This document shows, in pieces, positions 47,201-59,617 of a stretch of 64,000 nucleotides of DNA. The notes under the pieces are model-generated. The model had not been told where the DNA came from, made no database searches, and saw nothing but the letters and a program-made list of their open reading frames with translations. The stretch lies in assembly GCA_030998015.1 (NCBI GenBank), contig JARWMV010000236.1:372001-436000 (forward strand), read 5' to 3'. Both the position numbers and the translations under genes were made by a program. Every line of letters starts with the position of its first letter. Position 1 is the first letter of the stretch. Source of the stretch: Ceratorhiza oryzae-sativae (taxonomy: Eukaryota > Basidiomycota > Agaricomycetes > Cantharellales > Ceratobasidiaceae).

Positions 47201-50069
47201 TCAAGAACTGACTCACTCTATTCAAAACATTCCCAACTTAGTGCTGGATTTGACGGATAATAACGTATCGGATACCGATCCTCCCCCTTTGGCTAAAGTA
47301 GGCGAATTGCCAAACATCTATACGTGCTTGAACTGACCATGAGTTTAGGCGCTGCTTTTGCGCGCTAGGTGGATGCATGAGGCAGATCGATACGATGGAA
47401 ATGATGTGATACAAGAATTTCAAAAGGCTTCTCGGAGCGCCCCAGAGTATGTGAAGTCAATCTTTCCAAATTATGATTAATATGAGTCCTCTAGATGGGA
47501 GGGGCCACACTTTCGACTTGGTCAATACTATGACGAATGTTTCAAACAGATGGATGCAAGAGGTAAAGCATCGAGGTAGGAGTTATTTACTGCGTTGTTG
47601 CATGTCCTTGAGAAACGCCCTAGGGGACCCACAACCAATGTTTTCACTTGCAAAAACTACGTTGAGGCCATGAGACATGGCTCGAAATACATATTCCAAA
47701 CGATGCCTCGCCTGCTCACAATCTGGCTAGACATGGCCCAAAATGATATTCTTATTGCCTCAGAACATGACAAGTCTAGGTCATCGTAAGTGAATACCTT
47801 AATACCAGCGGATACTTTACCTAAGACATGCTAGTCCTTCGGGCTCGGACAATCTTGTACGAGCCTACAAGGAAATACATGCGGTCATGCTTGACGCGAT
47901 CACAAAACTCAAACCCTACCAGGTATGCTATAATGCTTGATGTTGAACATAAAGATAGCCCCTGACGATAGTAGTGGTTTACTGCCCTGCCTCAACTGAT
48001 CTCGCGAGTCACTCATCCGAACCGGAGCGCATTTAAGCTATTGTTGAAGATCATAGTCAAGATATTATCCGCTCATCCTCAACAAGCACTCTGGGGGGTT
48101 ACGCCATTGGTTCAGTCTCGAAATGCTGACCGTGCTTCGCGGGGTATGGAAATCATAGAGAAAATTCAGGTGAGTTCATAATATGCTTTGGATATACTGG
48201 GCTTAACATGTCTGCTAGGCGGTGAGGCCAGACTCCCGGAGCCTCATCCTGGAGAGCGTTGCGATGGTCCGCGAGCTTCTTGGGATGAGCGAACGCGATA
48301 CCCCGGAAAATGAGTTTAGCCTTTCCATGAAGAAACACTTTGCAGGCTTAGCGCGTCTTGCACCGTCTAACCTCATGATGCCTTTGCAAGAAAATCTTAC
48401 AGTCAGCCTACCATCATCTACTGCTGCGAAGGACCTCTATCAGCCTTTCCCAGTAAACGTTCCTACTTTTCACAGTAAGCTTGGGCTATAAAATAATATT
48501 GTTGGAACGCATAGTTCATACTGCCTTTTTCTAGAATTCAACGACGAGGTTGAGATTATGAGATCTCTTCAAAAACCTCGAAAGATATCTGCCCTTAGTG
48601 AGGATGGTGTACAGTATATCTTCCTTTGCAAACCAAAGGACGACTTGCGCAAGGATGCTCGATTGATGGATCTCAATTCGATGATCAATAAATTACTCAA
48701 AAAGAACGCTGAAAGTCGACGACGACAGCTTCGTAAGTCCCCTGGGTATGCTTAAACACCGATTTCCTCATTCGATGCATACGCAGATATAAGGACCTAT
48801 GCCGTGGTGATTTTGAATGAAGAGTGTGGGTTTTTGGAGTGGGTCCCAAACACCGTTGGGTATCGTTACGTCGTCAACTCTCTGTATGAGCAACGAGGTG
48901 CAAGCATGCATGTAAGTAATACGAACCCAGATAATAGTCAACACTCACATCCTTTAGACCAAAGTTGTTTCAGAATGGGTTCAAATGAAAGCTAAAACTC
49001 TTAGCGATGCCGAAGTCTACAAGTACTGGACCGAGGTAGCTATGCCAAGGTACGCCAGCACACTCCACGAGTCAAAGGTTGGCACCGAAATATTTGTGAT
49101 AACAGCGTCCCCATCAATCTTCACGAATACTTCATAACAAATTTCTCGGAGCCCACTGCTTGGTTATCGAGCAGGCTCGCATACACTCGCACAGCGGCAG
49201 TTATGTCGATGGTTGGTTATATACTGGGGTATGTAGTGAATCAGTTTTGACCCTTTTTAAAGTCTGACCGAACGCGGGGCCAGTCTGGGTGACCGACATG
49301 GCGAAAATCTGTTATTTGATACTATCAATGGTGACGTGGTACATGTGGATTTCAATTGTTTGTTCGAACGGGTATGTGTTTCTGGCATGTTCTACGAATG
49401 TGCTCAAACAGCTACAATAGGGCATGACTTTCGAAATACCTGAGACGGTCCCCTTCAGGCTGACCACGAATATGGTGGATGGTTTTGGGGTGACTGGTGT
49501 TGAGGGTTCGTGATTTTAAGCGAGATGCCACTGGGTCCACTAACCAGACCTATTGCACATAGGGGCATTCCGCACTGCTTGTGAGGTGACAATGCAACTC
49601 TTGCGCAACAATTATGGATCGTTGGTCAGTGTGCTCGACGCGTTCGTACACGACCCATTGGTGGAGTGGGAGGATCAAAAAAGGAGAAATGTAAGGAATG
49701 ACAGGTACACACTCATGTCTACTAAGCTCACAATCAGATAAATGCAGGAACGCGATGCTCGACAAGCCCGCTACAGGGGTGGGAAGATAGACCCACGGGG
49801 CCGAACCGGATCAAACGTCAGTGTAGGCTCAACGGATATCAAAGAGCTTGCCCGGAACGCGATGCTTCCTATTGGGCGCAAGTTGCAAGGTCTATCACGA
49901 GAAGGGCGAGTAATGAGTGTAAGCAATCAAGTCGAGGCCTTGATACGGGAAGCAACAGATCCGGTGCGCTTGGTAAGTTTGCTTTTAGTGGAGGGGGTTG
50001 TTGCAAAAGAGTATTCAATAATCATAACAACAGGGAAGGATGTATGTTGGCTGGATGTCCTGGATTTGA
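41280..50069 (+). CDS. MEC1: ATR/Mec1/Rad3 checkpoint kinase (PIKK)
   Basis: Serine/threonine kinase of the PI3-kinase-like family that senses RPA-coated single-stranded DNA and phosphorylates SQ/TQ sites on checkpoint proteins. Start [16 protein letters not shown] at 41280. Long HEAT-like helical repeats occupy 41.3-44.6 kb, a UME-type region about 44.6-45.2 kb, and the FAT region about 46-48.4 kb. The kinase lies at 48.5-49.7 kb: [17 protein letters not shown] with the ATP lysine, [13 protein letters not shown] (catalytic loop) and [11 protein letters not shown] (metal-binding DFN in place of DFG). The FATC ends [12 protein letters not shown] at the stop, 50067-50069, after an intron near 49976-50033. 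About 25 short introns leave roughly 2,400-2,600 residues by estimate, as expected for the family. No break seen. It converges on IMP3, with 64 bases between stops. Confidence 0.93.
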
Positions 50070-50133
50070 GAAGCATTGTTCCATTACCGTCAAGATATGA
50101 TGGATGTAATAAATCTGATAAACAGCAAGAGGG

Positions 50134-51011
50134 TTAAAGTAAATCGAAATCGTCCAGCTGGTACATATATTAGTACCCAAGGATTAAGGCGAAAATGACA
50201 TCATACGCACCTCGTCGTTGTATTGCATGACGGTTCTTTTGACCTTGGATGTGTCCACCCAAGTTACGTAGTCTTCCATGTGTCTACGGCGACGCGACGC
50301 AGGTTACTCAAGAATGACAGAAGCTCGACACGAAGAGCCACTTGCCTAGTCACCAAGAAAGCTGGGTCCGTTATCGTATCGGGGCCTACGCGAACATGTC
50401 CTTGTTCAATGAATTTTACGGCCTTGAAATTGTTCTCTGAATAAACCCCTATGGCATAGCAGGTGAAACTTACGGCACTAACGGTTTCGGCCATCTTACT
50501 CCGACAAACTATAACAGCTAGTCGGCGTCTGTGCATTGGATGATTAATTGGGTCATGGCAGCGCAGAAAGGTAATGCTCGCCTGCAGAAGCTGGAAACGG
50601 TAATTTTGGCCTCGATGTCGCTGAGTTTTGTGCCAAGATTTAATACACCCATGTCGTACATTTTGTTTAACAGCTGGTCTTCCATACGATGCCGAAATGG
50701 GTCTTGAGCTGGTAGAAGAGACAGACGATGAGCTAGCTGGCGCACTGAGCCAACTAGTCTGGCATATCTATGTTGGCCAACAAATTCAATAGAACATATT
50801 AATCTTTTTCATTAGATAGACTGACTTTGTATAGTCTTCTCGATCCTGAACATGATACCTCCGCATGACCTTAATCTCACGGTGGTTCGAGTCCGACTTC
50901 CACTAAAAAATTACGGTTCATCAAACCTCTTCATATGAATTAAAGTATACGAACATTAAGGAAGTCCACTTTCTTTAGGAGCTTTTTTTCGTGGTGCTTC
51001 AACTGCCTCAT
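50134..51011 (-). CDS. IMP3: U3 small nucleolar ribonucleoprotein IMP3
   Basis: Nucleolar subunit of the SSU processome (with Imp4 and Mpp10) that helps U3 snoRNA pair with pre-rRNA in 18S maturation. Start [19 protein letters not shown] at 51011. After an intron come [19 protein letters not shown], the S4-like RNA-binding core ([50 protein letters not shown]) and the typical end [20 protein letters not shown] ... DDFDLL at 50134. Length (about 180 residues) and order match yeast and human IMP3. Six short introns. One has a perfect GC donor (50345-50284) and one has no GT donor at all (about 50570-50518). It lies 250 bases downstream of eIF5B on the same strand. Confidence 0.93.
50284..50345 (-). 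other. GC-AG intron in IMP3
   Basis: The exon ends ...GTG ACT AG, the intron starts gcaagt (the exact consensus for GC donors) and ends gccgtag. Joining gives [14 protein letters not shown], matching IMP3 of other eukaryotes. No GT-AG choice does. Confidence 0.8.
50518..50570 (-). other. Non-canonical intron in IMP3
   Basis: Between SSFCRRALP and [11 protein letters not shown] of IMP3 a 53-base insert must be removed. Its end (gactag) is a normal acceptor, but its start reads ctttct. No GT occurs between the conserved exon and the branch region. A GC donor six bases further in would add two residues. Confidence 0.5.
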
Positions 51012-51260
51012 CTTAGTAGCGACAGAACGAACTGCAAGGTGGCGGGTGGTGGCGTAAAGAAGGTTTCATGTAAACTTAGGCGCCAGTCTAGTTGTTACAT
51101 AACATTGCAGAAGGTGATGGTATACACCCTACGAAGGACTTATATTCACAAAACATTGATTGGTGTCAAAGCAAATGGATGCGTAATGTTTTACAGATGA
51201 TCGCCGACGAATCAATCGATGGAGAGCTTCTACAAATATTCTAAGTAAGGTTCAGGTGCA

Positions 51261-54200
51261 TCACGCCGACCAACATACCGTCTTTAGAGCCTTGATTAGT
51301 TGCCATTCCTCCATCGAGACATCCTTCCGGAAAGCCTCCTGCACGCAAATTTGATAACACCGGACAGAGGGGAGTTTTTTAGACTTACCTTCAGTACGTC
51401 AATGCTCTGTCGAGATATCATACTGTAAACCTCATCTTTGTCGTCGAAATGCCGACCAAACATTTTGGCGGATTCGTACACGGCGTGCTCAATCTTGACA
51501 GCCACACCAGCGCCAACTTGGGACTTTTTGACAAGCTTTTTTGATCGAGGATCAGTCATCTCCTTGTTTCATGGACATTATACAGTCCTTACCTCAAATG
51601 GCTTGTGGTTAATTTCAAGAGAAGTGCTGTAGCCTGTGTCAATTGCATAACCCCACACGCAAACAGAGCATGCATACACTTTGCCAAGAGATATCGTTTC
51701 CTTTTTGCCGGTTGATGGGTCGGTTTTGACCACACATAATGGCGTTCCCACACGCAACGAGCCGTCAAGGATATCACACCTAGGATAATTGGGTCTCGCT
51801 TTGCGAAGCATGCCAGGATCTTGAGCCTGCACGGCCATACAGCAATGGGGGCGGCATCACGGCGTTTCGCTTCCATGATTTCCGCGTTGTAGGCAGTGAA
51901 TGCGTCGAAAAGATGGTAAATGATATCGGCTAAAAAGCGTCGTGAAAGGGTCATGTGAACAGAAGCGAGCAGAATGTCTAACCTTTGAAGAGACGAATAC
52001 CCAATTCCTCAGCAAGCCGCTCCGCCTCTTTATCGACGCCAACATCGAAGCATAAGATACAAGCCAGCTCTTTAGCCTTCTCTAACATAGTTGCCGAGCG
52101 CATTACATCCTTCTTGTGAACGGGGCCGATGTTGATACCACTAACAGGGATTTGACTAGCTCGCAAAAACTCCAAGAGCGCCTCCAGAGACCCCAGTGTG
52201 CTCGCTTGCACACATACGCCTCGTCCAGACTTATCGATCGAGTTAAGCAACGTCGTAAGGTCAGACATGACTTCATCCTTCAAATCATCTTCGTCGTCGT
52301 CTGGTCCACAAACAAGAAGACGTGATCCAGCAATAGCCTTTTCGAGATCCGGTGCAGAAATCTTGACTCCAAGCGCAGCTTTGACCTCCTTATGGTGAAC
52401 GTATGCGGACTGAGCATGTATGAGTTAGCAAGCTCGGCGAGAAACTATTCGCTAATGTGCTTGCCTTAACTCGCATTTCACGTAGGGGTTGAGGCGTAAG
52501 CAACGCGCGCACTTGCGTCACGATCGGGCCATTAAGACCACAAACAACGATCTTGTCCCCTTCCCTCAAGTACCCGTTGGATAAGACCACATCAATCGTT
52601 GTGCCCAACCCTTCGATAACCTTGACTTCCAAAACAGTACACTCGAGCTCGGAGATGTACATCAACGCGTCAGCCATGCGCTGTTGTGTCAGGTTCACGA
52701 GCAGCATAATCATATCTGGAATCCCTTCGCCTGTGATCGCTGAGGTTGGAACGAGTGAGACGTTGCGTGCAAAATTCTTGTTCTCATAATAGAGAACCGA
52801 GTTGAGACCTTGTTCAGCAAAAGCAACAATCGTTGAATTGACCCTATTCTCGAATTCACGGCGAACGGAGGGTTTTTGTTTGGCAAGCGAATCTTGAACA
52901 GAGTTGTTTGGAATCGCCTCCCACCCATACAGTCGATCGATCTACATAATATGCATCACTAGGCTGAACAGAGAATAAACTTGTGAGGGCGTACTTTGTT
53001 GAGGGCAACGATGAATGGCGTTTTCTTATCACGAAGTAGGCGAAGGGACTCCAAAGTCTGGGGTTCTAAACCGTGCTAATAAAACAATTGGATAAGCTAA
53101 ATCATTTGTATCAAGGAGCAACTAACCATGATATCGACAACCAAGACGGCAATATTACAGAGAGAGCTTCCACGAGTGCGCAAGTTGGTGAAAGATTCGT
53201 GGCCAGGTGTATCGATGATGAGCAAGCCTGGAATCTTGTAGTCGAAATCTCCATCCTGTTGGATACCTTAATATAAGGCCTACATACGGTAAAGCTGCAC
53301 CACACATACCACGTTCAAGACCGCCGTCTTTTGCTTGATAGAGTCAACGGGGAAATAGGTGGCGCCAATCTGCTGGGTGATACCTCCGGCTTCCCCCTCT
53401 TGTACGTTGGTTTGCCGAATCTGTATGCCGAAAAATGAGTGGTTTTATCCGAGTGAAATCTGACCTGCGTACCTTGTCCAACAATTTAGTTTTGCCAGTA
53501 TCGACGTGCCCCAGGATACAGCAGATGGGGCTCCTCAAATCATCTTTGTTTCTCGCTGCAAGCGCATCTTCTAATCGTTTCGCACGACGTTGACTGGCTT
53601 CGGCTTTGCGCTGCGCAGCCTGACGCTGAGTCGCGGTCATTCCCTCCTCGTCCTCACTGGAGTCCTCGTCAGAGTCATCGGAGTCGTCTGAATCTGAATC
53701 TGAATCCTCTTCCGAGCTCTCCTCGGAGGACGACTCCGGTTGCGTGGCGGGTTTCTTTCCTACGGCAGGGGTGGCATGTTTTCCGGAGGTAGGCTTTGGG
53801 GGGGCGGCCTTCGTTGTGGCCTTCACTGCAGGAGCTACTTTGGTTGCAGGGGTCGCCTTTGCCGCAGGGGCCGCTTTTGCCGCAGGAGCCGACTTGGCTA
53901 CTATCAACCCAGATGATCGGCGTTCAAGTCTTGGCATCTCAATTCGCGATGACTTACCAGGTTCGGGTTTGGCAGGTTCTTTGGCCTTCACAGAGGACTG
54001 CTCTTCCTCCTCCGATGTAGCATCCCAATCGTCTTTAACGCCGGGAGCTGTCGGGTTGACTTCAGCAGGGGCGGCAGGTTCGGGCGCCTCGTCGGCACTG
54101 CTCGCATCCCAGTCATCCTTAACATCGGCCGGGGCGGGGGCGGGAGATGCAGGTACACTCTCAGCAGGAGATGGCGCGCGTTCAGAGCCAGCCACAGTTG

Positions 54201-55814
54201 AACTATCCTTTTGACCCGGGGCGGGCTTTTTCTTCTTGTTCCCGTATGAAAACTTCTTTGGAGTCGAGCTACCCCCTTCTCCCGACTTAAGTCCTTCGAT
54301 CTTAACGCCGGATGCAAGCAGGGCCTGGCGCCGAATCTCGGCGGCCTGTTTCTCGGCCTTTTGTTTAGGAGTAAGAAGTTTGCCTTCTTTCTTGAGCTGC
54401 TCCCTCTTCGCCTAAACGAGGGTTGAGTAGATGCAGTGGTAAGAATACAAGGCGCATACCTTCTCCTTTTCCTTTCGACGTTGCTTCTCCTCCTCTTTTC
54501 GCTTTTCCTCTTCCTCGCGTTTCCGCTCCTCTTCTTCAAGTCGCCTAGTGAAATATTAAGATAATAATACTTAAATTGCTGCCGCTTGCGTTCCGTACCT
54601 CTGCTCCTCTTCCTCCTTTCGTCGTGCTTCCTCCTCCGCCTGCCTCTGTTTCTCCATTAACGCCCGCAGTGCGGATATACCACCGCCAGTTTTCTTTTTC
54701 GGCTCGGGCTCCTTCTTCTCCGCAGCTTTCTTTTTCTTCTTTTTCTTCTTGTCCGACTTGCCTGCCCCTTCTTCACCCTCCTCGCCCTCCTCTCCCTCCT
54801 CCTCGTCTTTAGGAGGAGCTCCCGGAGCAACTGTCGCAGGCTCGGGTTCAGGCGCCGCAGGCGTCGCTTCAGAATCGCCGCCGGCAGCTGCGGCTTTCTT
54901 TTTAGCTGCCTGAGCCTTTTTCTTCGCCTGATACAACTCCCATAAATACTAGCTCATTTTTCACGAAAGTAACTTTTGCGCACCTTTTCCTTCTCCTTCT
55001 TGATCCTCTCCTTCTCCTTTTTACTCAAGATCTTACCACCCCCCTCTTCGCCGGACTCCCCATCGTCAGCGTTCCCGTCGTCGGCGGGAGCTGCTGGCTC
55101 AGGTTTAGCCTCTACAACTGCTGGTTTCGTCTCCTCAACGGCTATATCCCAATCACCCATTAAAGGTATATGCGTTTGGCTCTGAAATGTACTCACGAGC
55201 TGCCTCTGGAGCTGGAGCTGTCTCCTCCTCTTCATCGTCGTCTTTCGCCGCCTTCCCGCCCTTCTTCTTCCCCTTCTTCCCTTTCTCCTTCTTCGTCTTT
55301 ACTGGACCCCACTCTTCATCGGCTAGCTCCTCCGCAGTCATTTGAACCGCAGCCTTGGGGGCACTTATATCGCCCTTGGCTGCTGCCTCTTCTGCAGACT
55401 CGCCCTCTCCGGGTGGAGGCCCTTCCTCAAACTTAACATCGCCGCCTTTCTTGTTCTTCTTTTTGTCCTTTTTCTTATTCGATTGAGCCTTGAGGGTGGA
55501 CTACAGCCGAGATCCAAGTCAGAACATATCTAGTTGACCCACTGCGGTGTCAAGACGCACCATCAAGCCTCCAAAATCTTCATTTTCATCTATCTCGAGG
55601 TCCGCCACATCGAGCGAACCAAATCCCCTAGCTTCAGATGATGTTGGGCCGTTGTCTTGTGATGACGACGCCAAAGGATTAGCGGGGGCAGTCTCGCCAA
55701 CCTTGTCCCTGTAATTTGTGAGCTCTGTACGTGCGAATTATTGAGTCACCAGGCATACCAGTATTCATCATCGTCCTGCTTCTTGCCCTTCTTGCCCTTG
55801 CCCTTCGGTGGCAT
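51261..55814 (-). CDS. eIF5B: Translation initiation factor eIF5B
   Basis: GTPase that joins the 60S subunit to the 48S initiation complex and works with eIF1A. Start [19 protein letters not shown] at 55814. The N-terminal half is a long charged, disordered region rich in K and E, with Ala/Pro spacers, an S/D/E block before the GTPase, and two near-repeats around VKDDWDASS and VKDDWDATS. The G domain shows [13 protein letters not shown] (P-loop, about 53480-53515), [15 protein letters not shown] (switch I), DTPGH (switch II) and NKIDRLYGW. Domains II, III and IV follow: [30 protein letters not shown] and [16 protein letters not shown]; and finally [11 protein letters not shown]. The stop is placed at 51261 by reading through; a weak intron just before it would give a longer end. 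Expected length agrees with yeast and human homologues. Many short introns. Confidence 0.95.
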
Positions 55815-56265
55815 TGCGGTATTTTATTCTGGGCTACCACGAAACAGGAGGATTAATGGAGTGCTGGGTTCTTCAGGACCCGCGGTACGGCAAATAGCTC
55901 GGCTATGGCAGGCAGGTCGAGCCAGAGGAATCTGTAGCCTCGATGGAGGGTTCAGTGATAATTTACGAGAAAGTCAATTTAAGGAAATCTGGAGATATGC
56001 ACGTGATCGCTGGGCTGTCCAGAACACAAATGACATACCTGGTTTTGACTCAGATTCATATTGAGTCAAGACCTGGCTCAGACCATGACTCATCGTACAC
56101 CTGAGTCACAAGCGAAACACCAGTAATGGACTAGATATAAAGAATCCGGTGAATCCACAACTACAAAGCGAATACATAGCACGCGACCAAAGCCTGTGAC
56201 CAATGCAGCACAACTATGCTCCCAATCAGACCAAAGAAAGTCCCGCAAAGAATAGATCAAATAAA
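55815..56265. other. Intergenic, Shg1 3' flank and eIF5B promoter
   Basis: About 450 bases between two minus-strand genes. No gene, TATA box or repeat recognised. Confidence 0.4.
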
Positions 56266-57223
56266 TCATTGCCATCCCCCTGGCTGGCCAGGGTACGGGC
56301 CGGGTGGGGGTGGCGGCGGAGGATGCATAAACATACCATGTGGGGGTCCTAGCGGACCTCCATTCGGAACTGGATACCCATGCGGATTTGGGGGCATCGC
56401 AGGATAGCCGTACGTGGATGGGTCAGGATAGCCATAGCCATAGCCATACGCGCCGTATGCATTGAGCGGTGCACCCATAGGATAACCCGGGTGCAACGGC
56501 ATGTTCGGATAACCCCAGTACGGAGGTTGAGTCATCTGAGGCGGTGGTGGAGGTGGAGGCGGGGGGGATGATGGAGGTGGAGGCGGAGGTGGGGGAGGCT
56601 CTTCGGGAGCCGGGGGCTGGGGTGTGTTTGGCTTTAAAACTGAGCCGGCTGTATCACGGTGTTCATTATGAGATATCAGTCTTGTGGCATTGAACTCACG
56701 TCGCCATAAGATCGGAACACCCTGGGCTTGCATGCTTAGTTTGTCCGCCTGGAGTAGCTTATCGAGGTCTTCGTCCACTGGCCCAAAAAACTTTCTTTTC
56801 TCCAAGATTTCCGACCTTGCGTCGCTAAGTGCACGTTCCCATAGTGGGTACCTAAAAACTGTGAATACCATACAGTAGAAATCGTGCAAAACACACCTTT
56901 CAAGCTCTATTATGATCTCCTCCTGCAGCTTGTCTCGCTTTTTGTAAGTTAAGTGGACATCATCCTTCAACTTTTCCCCAACTATCTCCTCCACACGCTC
57001 CAAGAATTTCTCGTGAGATTTCTTCATAATCGAGTGAGTCACACGCACAGTTTTTCCTTAGAAAAACTCACAGTAGTCTGGAACTCCGTTAATAGCTTTT
57101 TTCTAAGCAGGTCAAAGGCGCCGGAACGTTTGTATCTAACGAGGTATGATATTGGTACGGTCAGGTCCACCAGAGAGTCTCAACTTACTCGTCGACAAGC
57201 TGTTGGGGTGTCTTGAAGGGCAT
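56266..57223 (-). CDS. SHG1: COMPASS subunit Shg1/BOD1-like protein with proline-rich tail
   Basis: The Shg1 domain belongs to a small subunit of the Set1/COMPASS histone H3K4 methyltransferase complex; animal relatives are BOD1 and BOD1L. Start MPFKTPQQLVDE at 57223. The spliced exons then read YKRSGAFDLLRKKLLTEFQ, KKSHEKFLERVEEIVGEKLK and DKLQEEIIIELERYPLWERA, the whole expected domain in about 110 residues. After an acidic stretch (FFGPVDEDLDKLLQ) the protein becomes a run of prolines (two blocks of nine) and then a Pro/Gly/Tyr/Met-rich tail with repeated YGYGYGYP. It ends GQPGGWQ at the stop, 56266-56268. Introns near 57189-57133, 57072-57022, 56898-56848 and 56699-56647. The tail is likely disordered. 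Assignment rests on the N-terminal domain. Confidence 0.8.
56541..56598. repeat. GGN/CCN trinucleotide tract (polyproline codons)
   Basis: A low-complexity run of GGT/GGA/GGC on the plus strand encodes the two polyproline blocks of the Shg1-like protein on the minus strand. Such tracts often vary in length between strains. Confidence 0.8.
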
Positions 57224-57634
57224 TACGGCCCGTCGATCCTCACGCTGTTCGGTTGGGAGCCTGACGTGGTCAACTCTTGGACCTGGCGCTTACTGCTTGC
57301 TTGTTGGCAACTTCTGTATAGATCCAGTCAAGAATGAGCCACCTTCGCGTTGCGATCCATCAGATGGAGGTCCAGTGTCAAGAGCAGCACGCCACAACGC
57401 TACACTATTATAGCTAGCTTGCTTTGGGACCCCAAGCTATGGCTCAAGGGTTAAGATCCCTTGCGGTCATCGCAAGCGAATTACACCTTACACGGACCCC
57501 AAATGGCAGATGTTCGGGCAAGATAAAATGGTGGTGTGAAGCGTGTATTGGTGCAGCCCCGTATCCTCAATCCCTTCGCGGTTACCACCAGTCTGCCCTC
57601 TCAGCCGCCGGTTATCCGAGCCAAGACGCACGTC
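57224..57634. promoter_or_regulatory. Divergent region, Shg1-like gene / DUF6533 gene 1
   Basis: About 410 bases between divergent starts. No clear element recognised. Confidence 0.35.
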
Positions 57635-59617
57635 ATGCATGGCCAATTCGACAATGACGTCTGGACGACCTCTGCGGCCAGTGTCGCCGCGCTGTCGCAG
57701 GAGCTCAAGCACAGACGTGCAGCTAAATTGCTCAACGGTCAGTCGGATTATATCTGAGTACCCCAGACCACTGACGCAATTCAAAGTCGTAGCCGTCACA
57801 TTCTTTTTCTGGGATGTACGTGAGTGGTCAACCTATAGCCTCAGCGTATCCCATCACACTGTTCAAATAGTTATTACTCTAGGAGATGAGGTTAGCACCA
57901 TATATTTCTCCCTTGTTTGTTCTTGTGCGATAGTTGGTTCGACTGATTAGGCCAAATACATGTGGAGACGAAGATGGGGTCTCGTACGTATCTCGTATAC
58001 AGCTGCACGGTACTCCGCAGCTGTACTTATCAGGTGGGCCCCAACCTATGTTGCATTGCGCTACCCGAGTTTTCAACTAGCCTTGTGTTTATATTTCAGT
58101 ATTTGTTCCGCTCGTAAGAGGACGCACCCAAAACGCAGGATTGAAAATCTGACCTACGACCGCCTACATAGTACTCTTTCACCCATCGATATCACCCAAC
58201 GTAAGTTTTACGAGATAATGAGCATTCACTCATTGAAATTTACTTTTACACCGCCCTCAACCATCCAGAGGTAATCAGCTCTTGTCGTAGGTTGACATAT
58301 GTCTGATATCCGCATGTAGCTGTGATGTGTTATATCGGGTCAACACCGTTTTGGGGTCATTATCGTTCAGTGGAATGATGAGTATGTGTTTCTTTTTGGT
58401 TGGCTTCAGGACCCTAAAATCTATTCAGTTCTGTTGCTCCTGCGCGTCTGGGCTATATGGGCCAAAAGGTATGGTGCTTCGTGACTAGATCTGCAATGGT
58501 ACTTAAGCCCCATTTAGCCGACAAATGCTCTTAGTTTTGCTAGTTGTTTTTGCTTGCTTTCAAATCGGCCCAGTGGTATTTCTTGGGAGCAATGCAGACG
58601 TAAGTTTAATTAATGCGTCATTCCCCACTAACCAACTTGTCGTTTAGGGAATGCGCGCAATTCCAAACCCACGTGCGTGACTTCCTGCTTCACTGATATC
58701 ATTCGGCATCTCATCCATGTGAGTCCACAGTACCCGGTATATTCACTGGCTGCATCGTTCCGTTTGTCGCACATTTCCCTTGGGCAAACTTGTTACTTTG
58801 TCACTTGATATATGAAGGTAGCTTGAATGTTTGTCCTGATATCACAAGTCCGCATCGCTCAAAATAATACATTATTAGTGATTCTGTTTTTTCTCACCTT
58901 TCTTCAAGCGTGGCAGATGTACAAACATGATATGGTGATCCCGATTCTTGTATACATGGCTCGCGAGTAGGTGTTCATCTTTCTTTAGTTTGATCATTCT
59001 AACTTAATGTACTCTGTCTGTAGCGGAGCAGGCTATTTCTTTGTGAGCATCAACTACGTCTAGGACACGCTTGGCCTAACATACCCTTCCCTTCGTCAAT
59101 CCAGGCCGTAATCGGTAAGGATACTTAAGCAAATGCACTCAATCCCACTGACCAAACTGTGCAGGTGTCGACGTGTTAACGATGATAGGGGTTATGAACG
59201 AGGCCGTGAGTTAGCTGACTCCAAAGCTTTCCGAGTTACATTCAAGGGCTGCTTGGCTTACCTTAAGATACGCAGACGCTTTTAGCAGCTATCCACTCCG
59301 GGTAAGGGCTCAATATGGCTTCGCCGGTCCGATGTTTAACTGGAATCTACGCATACACCCAGACTCTACCTCAGTCTGACCTCCTGCATGTGCTGTCGCT
59401 TGTGAGTGAGCCCGAGCCCACTCACAAGCGTGTTATCCAGATACTCATCTACCTTTACAGGGTTCTTCGCCTCCAGTCATATTCCTCCGGTGACCCTTCA
59501 TTCAGCATACTCGAAGACGATATACCCACACATTTTACATTGGATACCTTTGCTTCAACCCAGTCTAGTACCCTACTCGATGTACCAGATAATGTACCAC
59601 AACTGGTCCATTCCTAG
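57635..59617 (+). CDS. DUF6533-type membrane protein, copy 1
   Basis: Agaricomycete integral membrane family of unknown function, probably seven helices. Start MHGQFDNDVWTTSAASVAAL at 57635. The spliced chain then reads ELKHRRAAKLLN, VVAVTFFFWDVLITLGDE, KYMWRRRWGLVRISYTAARY (the DUF6533 signature: LTLxxE followed by W-x-x-RW), and CDVLYRVNTVLGSLSFSG. Next come ILLLLRVWAIWAK, MLLVLLVVFACFQIGPVVFL, NPLPGIFTGCIVPFVAHF, VIPILVYMARDGAGYFF and TLLAAIHSGLYLSLTSCMCC. A hydrophilic Ser/Asp-rich end closes at 59615-59617. About eleven introns, all short. I see no break. Such proteins are usually found in expanded families; no enzymatic motif is visible. Confidence 0.75.

Noticed and set aside
50870..50905. 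GGTTCGAGTCC resembling a tRNA T-arm
   Set aside because: It lies inside an IMP3 exon on the other strand (KSDSNHRE), and no acceptor stem or anticodon arm surrounds it.
53744..54214. Plus-strand frame rich in Ala/Gly opposite eIF5B
   Set aside because: A shadow of the Ala/Lys-rich eIF5B N-terminal region on the minus strand.
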